Assembly: GCA_021785115.1 (NCBI GenBank)
Contig: JAJYGO010000355.1
Location: 1 to 12,669, forward strand
Direction: 5' to 3'
DNA length: 12,669 nucleotides
From: Chloroflexota bacterium
GTDB taxonomy: Bacteria > Chloroflexota > Limnocylindria > Limnocylindrales > CSP1-4
A model generated the notes under the pieces. The model saw only the letters and a program-made list of their open reading frames with translations. It searched no databases and was not told the DNA's origin. Made by a program: the position numbers and the translations under genes. Below are positions 6,583 through 12,669 of the stretch, one piece after another. Numbering within the stretch: position 1 is the stretch's first letter; each line of letters starts with the position of its first letter.

Positions 6583-8449
6583 TCGGGATCCCCCGGCTCG
6601 GGTCGGCCCCACCCGCGCCCGCCCCGGACGCAGCCCACCAGGCGGCGAGCGGCTCGCGCATCTCGCGGTACCCGATGTCCGCGATCTCCTCGAGGTGCTC
6701 GAACCCCATGAGGCTCCACTCGCCGAGCCGGGGCTGCAGCCGGAGCACCCGCGGGTCGTCGTCCGGGGCACGGTTCCTCAGGTGTCGGGTCCCGGCCATC
6801 ACGGTCTTCATCGCGATCTCGCCGATGGAGGGCACGCGGGGGCGGGTGCGGAACGGGAGCACCCGGTCGAGGAGCAGCCGGAGGCCCGACACGTCTGCGT
6901 CGATCGGGTCGAAGGGGAGCGAGTCGGGGGGAGGCGAGACCTCGATCGCGATGATCGGGCCTGCGCCGACCCGCCGGCGCATCTCGTCCACGGGAAGGTT
7001 GTCCAGGATGCCGCCGTCGACCAGGAGGTCGCCGTTGCGGACGATCGGCGGCAGCACCATCGGCAGCGAGATGCTCGCGCGGACGGCCTCGACGACCGAC
7101 CCTCGGGTCTGCACGACGCGCTCCGCGCGCGACAGGTTGGTGGCGATCGCGAAGTAGGGGAGCCACAGGTCCTCGATGGGGATCCCGGGCCGGACCAGGT
7201 GCTCGAGCGTCCGGCCGATCAGCCGGCCGCGGAGCACCGAGACGACGGGGACGGTGTAGTCGCGCAGATGGCGCACGAGGGGCAGGGCATCCGCCCGGAC
7301 CGCCGCCGCCGTTCGCCGGTCCGCGATGGCCGCGCCGACGAGCGCGCCCTGCGAGGTGCCGCCGACCAGGTCGATGGGGATGCCCAGCTCCTCGATCGCC
7401 CGGAGCGCTCCCAGATGCGCCCAGCCCCTCGCCCCGCCGCCGCCGAGCACCAGACCGACGCTCCGGCCGGTCACCCACCGCCCCACGCGGGCGACATCGG
7501 CGCCGCTGCCGGCGCGGACGTGGAGATGGTCAACGCCCGGGCGCGGTGCGAGCCAGCGCACGGTCCCGCTCGGGCTCCGGCCGTCCGGGTGGCGGACGAC
7601 CAGCGTCACCCGCGGTCCACTGTGCTCGCGGGGCGAGAACACGGCGGCGTCGACGGCTCCCGGTCCCGGATCCTCGTCCGCATCGGCCAGCAGCAGCACC
7701 TCATCGGCGTGGCGGAGCGCCGCGTCGTTCCACGGCGTCCACCCGGGCTCGCCGGGGCAAACGAGCACGCGCCCCGTCGGTCCGCGGTGCTCGAAGGCGG
7801 CAGCGAGGTCGGCGCCGCGGGCCTGCCCGGGGAGGACGGTCTCCACCGGGACGCGGACGCCGATCGCCTCGGCCAGCTCCCGCGCGTAGGCCACGGCGTC
7901 GACCGCGCCGAGCGCGAACACCGCCACGGTGCTGTCCGTGTCGGCCGCAGTCCCCCGCTGCACGGTGAAGCGCCGCAGGCGGCCGGCGAGGAACCGCATG
8001 ATCGGCAGCGCTGCCTCGGGGTTCGACCGCAGGAGCGCGTCGAAGTCGCTCGCGCCGATGCGGGCGACCACCGTGTCGCGCACCGCGTACACGGTGGCCG
8101 AGCGATCCTCACCGGTGAGCAGCGCCAGCTCGCCCACGATCTCCCCGCGCACGACGTCCGCGAGGACCTCGTCCGCGCCGTCGTCGTGGCGGACCACGCG
8201 GAGGCGCCCGCTCAGGACGAGGTACGCGGAGTCGGCCGGGCTGCCCTGGCGGAACACGGTCGCGCCCGCCGGGACCCCGGCGACGGTCGCGAGCCGCGCG
8301 ATCGACGCCGCGACCCCGCCGTCGCCGAACAGCAGCAGGGCGGCGGCCCGGAGACTCTGCCTGTGGTCCTCCGATGCCGGGCCGCCCGCGCCTCGTACAC
8401 CCGCGGGGCGATCGCCCCCGCCTGCCGGCCCCTCCGGCCCCTCGATCAC
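6563..8449 (-). CDS. Cyclic-nucleotide-binding patatin-like phospholipase (NTE/RssA family)
   Basis: This 628-residue protein is predicted to hydrolyse acyl esters of (lyso)phospholipids under control of a cyclic nucleotide. A cNMP-binding domain spans about 50-165, and its phosphate cassette looks intact (GELALLTGEDRSATV, Glu107 and Arg117). A linker region (about 175-325) resembles the one in neuropathy target esterase proteins, including the ADEVLLLADA stretch. The patatin domain follows: oxyanion motif GGGGARG (336-342), nucleophile elbow GGTSQG (Ser366) and DGGILDN (Asp478), giving the Ser-Asp dyad. GTG 8449 is chosen because it overlaps the upstream stop as GTGA and the preceding in-frame sequence is the shadow of another gene. 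It is the last gene of the three-gene operon. Mycobacterial Rv2565 has the same domain order. Catalysis and cNMP binding are inferred, not shown. Confidence 0.9.
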   Translation of the reverse strand: MIEGPEGPAGGGDRPAGVRGAGGPASEDHRQSLRAAALLLFGDGGVAASIARLATVAGVPAGATVFRQGSPADSAYLVLSGRLRVVRHDDGADEVLADVVRGEIVGELALLTGEDRSATVYAVRDTVVARIGASDFDALLRSNPEAALPIMRFLAGRLRRFTVQRGTAADTDSTVAVFALGAVDAVAYARELAEAIGVRVPVETVLPGQARGADLAAAFEHRGPTGRVLVCPGEPGWTPWNDAALRHADEVLLLADADEDPGPGAVDAAVFSPREHSGPRVTLVVRHPDGRSPSGTVRWLAPRPGVDHLHVRAGSGADVARVGRWVTGRSVGLVLGGGGARGWAHLGALRAIEELGIPIDLVGGTSQGALVGAAIADRRTAAAVRADALPLVRHLRDYTVPVVSVLRGRLIGRTLEHLVRPGIPIEDLWLPYFAIATNLSRAERVVQTRGSVVEAVRASISLPMVLPPIVRNGDLLVDGGILDNLPVDEMRRRVGAGPIIAIEVSPPPDSLPFDPIDADVSGLRLLLDRVLPFRTRPRVPSIGEIAMKTVMAGTRHLRNRAPDDDPRVLRLQPRLGEWSLMGFEHLEEIADIGYREMREPLAAWWAASGAGAGGADPSRGIPISGGAG

Positions 8450-9333
8450 GGCCGCTCGCCGGAGGCGGCCCCACCGTCGTCCGGGAGCGCCGGCCTCACC
8501 GCCCGCCCCGCGCTTGCGGCGGGATGCGGGGACCGGGCGGTCAGCGTGATCCTGAGGCCCGGCCGCGCCACGGTGACCCGCGGCCGGATCCCGGTATAGG
8601 CCGCTCGGAGCGCCGGGCGGCGAGCCGTGGGCAGGTGGGTGAGGAGCACGCGGCGGGCGCCAGCCTCCCGTCCGATCGCCACGGCCTCGTCGGCCGTCAG
8701 GTGGCCGCGCGGCTGCACGTCCTCGGCGGCATGCTCGAGCGTCGCCTCGGCGACCAGGAGGTCCGCGTCGCGGGAAGCCTCCACGAGCGCCGGGTTCGGC
8801 CCGGTGTCGCTCGAGACGACGACCCGCGGGTGCCCGCCCGGGCCCGCGACCACGACCCCCCACGCGTCCACGTAGTGCTGCGACGGCACGAACGAGACCG
8901 CCAGGTCGCCGACCTCGACGGAGGCCGCCGGGTCGTACTCGCAGAGGTCGAGCGCCCGCGAGAAGAAGTCGGCGCCCTCGCAGATGGCCGCGGCGAGGCC
9001 CTCGAGCTGCTGGCGCCCGCCGGGGGGGAGCAGGACCGGGACGCGCTCCCCGGTGACGCCGATCCACGGCAGGCCGTACCGGTACGAGACGAGGTCGAGG
9101 TAGTGGTCCGCGTGGAAGTGGGTCACCAGGATGGCGGACAGCGCATACGGGTCCATGATCCGCCCGAGCTGCGGCACGACTCCTACCCCGATGTCGAGGA
9201 GCAGGCTCGTCCCGCGCGAGCGGACCAGCAGCCCGGAGCCCTGCCCGTCGGGCTGGGGGGCCGACGGCGCCGCGCCGAGGACGATGACCTCGAGGCTGCC
9301 GTCTGCGACCGCCCCGCTCGAGCCAGGCCTCAC
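8446..9333 (-). CDS. Metallo-beta-lactamase-fold hydrolase, candidate cyclic-nucleotide phosphodiesterase
   Basis: This 295-residue MBL protein belongs to the RNase Z-like/phosphodiesterase side of the superfamily. Metal ligands are HFHADH (His72, His74, Asp76, His77), His153, Asp176 in SSDTG, and His233 in LTHLP; His211 in GHLTADEA is a further conserved position. The order of blocks, including an N-terminal VLGAAPSAPQPDG strand-loop and the GHLTADEA and LTHLP blocks, resembles Mycobacterium Rv1339, reported as an atypical cAMP phosphodiesterase. The gene lies between two cNMP-binding proteins and close to a cyclase, so cAMP hydrolysis is a reasonable inference. An RNA-processing or general phosphodiesterase role cannot be excluded. 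GTG 9333 overlaps the upstream MFS stop (GTGA) and has AGGG nine bases before it. Its own TGA overlaps the next GTG. The last ~30 residues look unstructured. Confidence 0.88.
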   Translation of the reverse strand: MRPGSSGAVADGSLEVIVLGAAPSAPQPDGQGSGLLVRSRGTSLLLDIGVGVVPQLGRIMDPYALSAILVTHFHADHYLDLVSYRYGLPWIGVTGERVPVLLPPGGRQQLEGLAAAICEGADFFSRALDLCEYDPAASVEVGDLAVSFVPSQHYVDAWGVVVAGPGGHPRVVVSSDTGPNPALVEASRDADLLVAEATLEHAAEDVQPRGHLTADEAVAIGREAGARRVLLTHLPTARRPALRAAYTGIRPRVTVARPGLRITLTARSPHPAASAGRAVRPALPDDGGAASGERP

Positions 9334-11150
9334 GTGGCGTCGCCCTGGAGGACGGGCGCTGCGCCCTCGGCGCGCGGCGTGCGGAGGTCGAGCAGGTCCT
9401 CCTGGCCCAGCCCGGCGAGGCGGGGCAGGTCGACCGCATAGCGCTCCGTGAGGCGACGGCTCATCGTCGCCAGGATGATGTGGCTGACGGCCTCGTTCGC
9501 CATCAGGCCGCGGAGGACCTCGGCGGGGACCTCCAGCACCGTCGTCGGCTCGGTCGCCACCACGTCGGCCGTCCGCGGGCGTCCCGTGATCGCGGCCACC
9601 TCGCCGAAGTAGTCGCCGGTGACGAGGGTGGCGAGGTTCCGGTACGAGCCGTCGTCGCGCGGGTGCCCGACGAGGACCTGGCCGTCGAGGATGAAGTAGG
9701 CGGCGCGGCTCGTCTCGCCGTGGGACACGATCCGGACGCCCGGGGCCGCCTCGCGGACCAGCGAGCGGTCGAGCAGCGCGCCCCGGTCGCGGTCGCCGAG
9801 GCCCTGGAGGGCCGGGAGGTGCCCGAACATGCGGTCGAGGTCCTCCAGGGTCGGCATGCGGCCAACCGTCAGGCCGCCCGTCGCCGGCGCGGCGCGGAGC
9901 ATCGCCACCGAGCGGCGCCACGCGGCCGCGGGCTGACCGAGTCCCGGGAGGACCAGCGCGAACAGGCCCGCGCCGACCAGCAGCACCGCACTCATCATCA
10001 CCAGGTAGCGCACATCGACGATGTCGGCCAGGCCCGCCAGGCCCATGCCGGCGAGGAAGACGATGTCGCGCTGGACGAAGTAGGCGCTGTTGACCCGCCC
10101 CCGGAGATCACGCGGGGTGTGGCGCTGGATGATCAGGCGCTTGCCGACGTTCCCCGGAGCGTTGGCGAACCCCGAGATCATGACCAGCAGGATCGCGAAG
10201 GGAACGGACGAGGTGCTCGCGTACAGGATCCCGGTCGCGCCCATGGCCAGGAACGAGAGGGCCAGCCACTGGCCCTCCCGAAGCCGATCGACGTAGTTCG
10301 CCATGAGGAGGCTGGCGGCGACGAAGCCGACCGAGGTCAGCCCTTCCTGCAGGCTGTACTCGAACTCGGTGGCGTGCAGCGCGCGCTCCGAGAACGGCAG
10401 CAGGAGCGAGTTCCAGATCCCGACCCCCAGGGCGTAGATCGCCATGGCGACGACCAGCGAGCGGAGGATCGGCGTGTGGAAGAGGTAGCGGAGGCCCGTT
10501 CGCAGGTTCGACGACACGGACGAGACGCTCGACGCGAGGTCGGGCATCGCCGTCACGGGGAGACGCGCCAGGAAGACGCACCCGGCCGAGAAGACGAACG
10601 TCGCCGCGTCGATGCGGAACGCCCAGTCGATGCCGATCGTCGAGGAGATGAGGCCGGCCGCCGCGAACCCGATGGCATTGGACCCGAACGAGCTGATGGA
10701 CATGAGCGCATTCGCGGCGCCGAGCTCCTCGTCCGGCGCGAGCTCGGGCAGGATGGCCTCGAAGGCCGGGTCGAAGAACGTCGTTATGGCGCTCGCGAGC
10801 AGGATGACGACATAGAGCCACGCGATGTGCAGGGCGACCAGGGCCGGGACGAGGAGGACCAGCAGGCCCCGGAGCAGATCCGAGACCATGAGGATCCGCT
10901 TGCGGTCCACGCGGTCGACATAGACGCCGGCGATCAGGCCGATGAGAAGGTTCGGGATCACCGTGGCCATCAGCGTGAGGGCAACCGAGAGGGCCGAGCC
11001 GGTCAGCCGGTAGACGAGGATCCCTGCCGCGATCGACGTCAGGGCGCTCCCGATCGTCGAGACCAGCTGGCCGGTCCACAGGAGGGCGAAGTTTCGTCGG
11101 CGTAGGACGGCGAACGGGCCTGGCCTTGCTCCGGGGACGCTGCTCGCCAT
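9330..11150 (-). CDS. MFS transporter fused to a C-terminal cyclic-nucleotide-binding domain
   Basis: This 606-residue two-part protein begins with an MFS_3/EntS-like 12-TM transporter (about 12-408), with FALLWTGQLVSTIG in TM1, the loop VDRVDRKR, and FDPAFEAILPELAPDEELGAANAL after TM4. A linker then leads to a cNMP-binding domain (about 450-575) whose cassette GDYFGEVAAITGRPRTADV keeps the Gly-Glu pair (516-517) and Arg526. The fusion suggests a transporter gated or tuned by cAMP/cGMP, or a membrane-anchored sensor. Mycobacterial Rv3239c and Rv3728 carry an MFS-cNMP-patatin fusion; here the patatin part is in a separate gene of the same operon. Start ATG 11150 is preferred over GTG 11186 because GGAGG lies six bases before it. 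It is the first gene of the leftward operon and overlaps the MBL gene by four bases. The transported substrate is unknown. Confidence 0.92.
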   Translation of the reverse strand: MASSVPGARPGPFAVLRRRNFALLWTGQLVSTIGSALTSIAAGILVYRLTGSALSVALTLMATVIPNLLIGLIAGVYVDRVDRKRILMVSDLLRGLLVLLVPALVALHIAWLYVVILLASAITTFFDPAFEAILPELAPDEELGAANALMSISSFGSNAIGFAAAGLISSTIGIDWAFRIDAATFVFSAGCVFLARLPVTAMPDLASSVSSVSSNLRTGLRYLFHTPILRSLVVAMAIYALGVGIWNSLLLPFSERALHATEFEYSLQEGLTSVGFVAASLLMANYVDRLREGQWLALSFLAMGATGILYASTSSVPFAILLVMISGFANAPGNVGKRLIIQRHTPRDLRGRVNSAYFVQRDIVFLAGMGLAGLADIVDVRYLVMMSAVLLVGAGLFALVLPGLGQPAAAWRRSVAMLRAAPATGGLTVGRMPTLEDLDRMFGHLPALQGLGDRDRGALLDRSLVREAAPGVRIVSHGETSRAAYFILDGQVLVGHPRDDGSYRNLATLVTGDYFGEVAAITGRPRTADVVATEPTTVLEVPAEVLRGLMANEAVSHIILATMSRRLTERYAVDLPRLAGLGQEDLLDLRTPRAEGAAPVLQGDAT

Positions 11151-11156
11151 GCCGAC

Positions 11157-11161
11157 CCTCC
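11157..11161 (-). promoter_or_regulatory. Strong ribosome-binding site of the MFS-cNMP gene
   Basis: The minus strand reads GGAGG (within TGGAGGG) with a 6-base spacer to ATG 11150. This decides the start against the longer GTG form at 11186, which would place this site inside the coding region. Confidence 0.8.
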
Positions 11162-11231
11162 AACAGCTGGCCGGGACGCCAGCCACCTACCGCTCAGACC
11201 TCGGGCCGCAGGATACGGGCCGGGCGCGGTG

Positions 11232-11253
11232 GCTGCACGGATTGTGCTGCACG
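11232..11253. promoter_or_regulatory. GCTGCACG direct repeat in the divergent cyclase/operon promoter region
   Basis: GCTGCACG occurs at 11232-11239 and 11246-11253, 14 bases apart; the second copy also forms the palindrome GTGC-T-GCAC (11244-11252). On the minus strand a possible -10, TATCCT (11215-11210), for the operon lies 17 bases downstream of the first copy. The repeat is placed where one regulator could govern both the cyclase and the operon. It does not match the CRP consensus TGTGA-N6-TCACA, and GCTGCACG-like words also occur by chance in GC-rich coding DNA here. Confidence 0.35.
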
Positions 11254-11303
11254 TCGCCTCGCGGCGGAAGCCGTCGCTCCATCGCCCGATCCGAACCTGT
11301 CGT

Positions 11304-11315
11304 TATGATCCGCGG
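11304..11315 (+). promoter_or_regulatory. TATGAT -10 box, probable leaderless promoter of the cyclase gene
   Basis: TATGAT (11304-11309) is followed by six bases and then the GTG start at 11316, where transcription would be expected to begin. There is no Shine-Dalgarno upstream. The same box and nearly the same spacing precede the AraC gene. No clear -35 was found. Confidence 0.5.
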
Positions 11316-12669
11316 GTGGACGAGCAGCTGGTGCCCCCGGTGGGCTCCCCCGCGTCGAGGGGAAGCGGGCTGATCCCGTACCTGCCGCGGATGGCGGTCC
11401 GGTGGGCGGCCGAGGCCCCTGAGCGCCTCGTGCGCGAGGAGGACGGCTCGCTCGTCTTCGTGGACATCTCCGGCTTCACCAAGATGTCCGAGCGCCTCGC
11501 CCGCCACGGCCGGATCGGCGCCGAGGAGGTCACCGAGGTCCTCGGGGGCGTCTTCGCCCGGCTCCTCGCGGTCGCCTACGCCGAGGGCGCCGGGCTGCTC
11601 AAGTTCGGCGGCGACGCGCTGCTGCTGTGGTTCGCCGAGGGCGGCCATGCGACCCGCGCCGTCCGGGCCGCCCACGGCATGCGCGCCGCCCTGCGCTCGA
11701 CCGGCGCGCTGGCCACGACCGCCGGCGCCGTCAGGCTCCGGATGTCGATCGGGGTCAACAGCGGCCGGTTCCAGTTCTTCCTCGTCGGCGGCTCGCACCG
11801 CGAGCTGCTCGTGGCCGGCCCGGCGGCGACCGGGACCGTCCGGATGGAGTCCGCGGCGACGGCGGGCGAGATCCTGCTGAGCCCGACGACGGCGTCGCAC
11901 CTGCCGAGCCGCCTGGTCGGGAAGGCGAAGGGCCCGGGCTGGCTGCTCAGGTCGGCGCCCCACGGGCCGAGCGGTTCCGGCACGGATTCGGCGCTGCCGG
12001 CGCACCTGCCCGACCTCGAGCTGTACCTGCCCCTGGCGCTCCGCGAGCCGATCCGGGCCGGGCCCGAGCCCGAGCACCGGTCGGCGACCGTCGCGTTCGT
12101 CCACTTCGACGGCACCGACGGGCTCATCGAGCGCGACGGGCCTGAGGCGGCGGCCGCCGCCCTCGACGAGGTCGTGCGCGACGTCCAGGCGGCCGCCGAC
12201 GAGCACGGCGTGTGCTTCCTGGCCTCGGACGTGGACGCCGACGGCGGCAAGCTCATCCTGACCGCCGGTGTGCCCCGGATGCTGGGGGACGACGAGGAGC
12301 GGATGCTGCTGGCGCTCCGCCGCATCGCCGAGGGCGAGCGCCGGCTGCCGGTCCGCGTCGGCGTCAACCGCGGCCCCGTGTTCTCGGGCGACGTGGGCCC
12401 GCCGTACCGGCGGACGTACACGGTCATGGGCGACCCGGTCAACCTCGCCGCGCGGCTGATGGCCAGGGCGGCCCCGGGCCAGGTCCTCGCGACGGCCGCG
12501 GTCCTCGAGGGCTCGGCGACGCGCTTCGAGACCGCCGAGCTCGAGCCGTTCCTGGTCAAGGGCAAGGCCCGGCCGGTCCACGCCTGGGCCGTCGGGCCGC
12601 GCATCGGGCGGCCGAGGCGGACGGCGGCCCAGGACCTCCCGCTCACGGGCCGCGACGCGGAGATCGGAA
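11316..12669 (+). CDS. Tandem class III adenylate/guanylate cyclase with start of a fused ATPase domain (soluble adenylyl cyclase-like; 3' partial)
   Basis: The frame is open from GTG 11316 to the right edge (451 codons) and contains two cyclase homology domains. C1 (about 45-190) has FVDISGFT with metal-binding Asp50, and LLKFGGDALL with Lys96 and the second metal ligand Asp100. Its Asn/Asp positions are degenerate (GPAATGTVRMES; Thr172 replaces the transition-state Asn, Pro169 the purine Asp). C2 (about 257-395) has His263 in place of the first metal Asp, but keeps YTVMGDPVNLAARL (Asp373, Asn376, Arg380). The active site is therefore probably composite, with metals from C1 and Asn/Arg from C2, as in animal cyclases. 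The terminal LTGRDAEI is the usual lead-in to an AAA/STAND ATPase domain, giving the layout of human soluble adenylyl cyclase. ATP rather than GTP specificity is likely but unproven. It is divergent from the operon carrying two cNMP-binding proteins. Confidence 0.9.
   Translation, partial: MDEQLVPPVGSPASRGSGLIPYLPRMAVRWAAEAPERLVREEDGSLVFVDISGFTKMSERLARHGRIGAEEVTEVLGGVFARLLAVAYAEGAGLLKFGGDALLLWFAEGGHATRAVRAAHGMRAALRSTGALATTAGAVRLRMSIGVNSGRFQFFLVGGSHRELLVAGPAATGTVRMESAATAGEILLSPTTASHLPSRLVGKAKGPGWLLRSAPHGPSGSGTDSALPAHLPDLELYLPLALREPIRAGPEPEHRSATVAFVHFDGTDGLIERDGPEAAAAALDEVVRDVQAAADEHGVCFLASDVDADGGKLILTAGVPRMLGDDEERMLLALRRIAEGERRLPVRVGVNRGPVFSGDVGPPYRRTYTVMGDPVNLAARLMARAAPGQVLATAAVLEGSATRFETAELEPFLVKGKARPVHAWAVGPRIGRPRRTAAQDLPLTGRDAEIG

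Noticed and set aside
8450..9439. N-terminal extension of the patatin frame upstream of GTG 8449
   Set aside because: This stretch is fully explained by the MBL gene in another frame, and its translation is low-complexity with no recognisable domain.
9480..11105. A 541-codon plus-strand frame opposite the MFS-cNMP gene
   Set aside because: It is a shadow frame rich in Asp, Arg and Glu with no family motif. The opposing gene has membrane segments and a cNMP domain.
11232..11253. CRP-type binding site in the cyclase divergent region
   Set aside because: The bases do not fit TGTGA-N6-TCACA closely enough to name it as such. It is kept only as an unassigned repeat.
11187..12581. A 464-codon open frame on the minus strand at the right end
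   Set aside because: It is opposite the cyclase gene, whose frame from 11316 carries unmistakable cyclase motifs in both domains.

Overview
This is a very GC-rich, gene-dense window with long spurious open frames on the antisense strands, several GTG starts, and two genes that appear to lack a Shine-Dalgarno sequence and begin just downstream of a TATGAT box. That pattern, with the Mycobacterium-like family set, suggests an actinobacterium (Thermoleophilia-like) or a high-GC Chloroflexota lineage. The sequence alone does not decide between them. No rRNA, tRNA, CRISPR array, transposase or integrase was seen.

Layout, left to right. (1) The 3' part of a ClC chloride channel/transporter with CBS and TrkA-C-like domains (+), then a HIT-family hydrolase (+). 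(2) A convergent, repeat-rich spacer of 289 bp. (3) A leftward pair: an Fsr-type MFS transporter with an apparent 1-base frameshift near its 5' end, followed by a long-chain acyl-CoA synthetase-like AMP-binding enzyme. (4) A divergent 298-bp spacer with repeats, then a rightward pair: a short AraC-type regulator and a VOC (glyoxalase-fold) protein. (5) A leftward three-gene operon joined by two GTGA stop/start overlaps: MFS transporter fused to a cyclic-nucleotide-binding domain, metallo-beta-lactamase-fold hydrolase, and cyclic-nucleotide-binding patatin/NTE-type phospholipase. (6) Divergent from that operon and running off the right edge, a tandem class III nucleotide cyclase (C1-C2) that ends at what looks like the start of an ATPase domain, the architecture of soluble adenylyl cyclase.

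The most interesting unit is 6563-12669. It encodes a putative cyclic-nucleotide producer (cyclase), two putative readers (cNMP-domain MFS and cNMP-domain phospholipase) and a candidate eraser (an MBL protein resembling the mycobacterial Rv1339 cAMP phosphodiesterase). These sit on either side of one 165-bp divergent promoter region. I infer a self-contained signalling cassette linking cAMP to transport and membrane-lipid hydrolysis. Each family is known; the compact assembly and the split of the mycobacterial MFS-cNMP-patatin fusion into separate coupled genes are what deserve attention. The cyclase shows a division of catalytic residues between its two domains that suggests a single composite active site.
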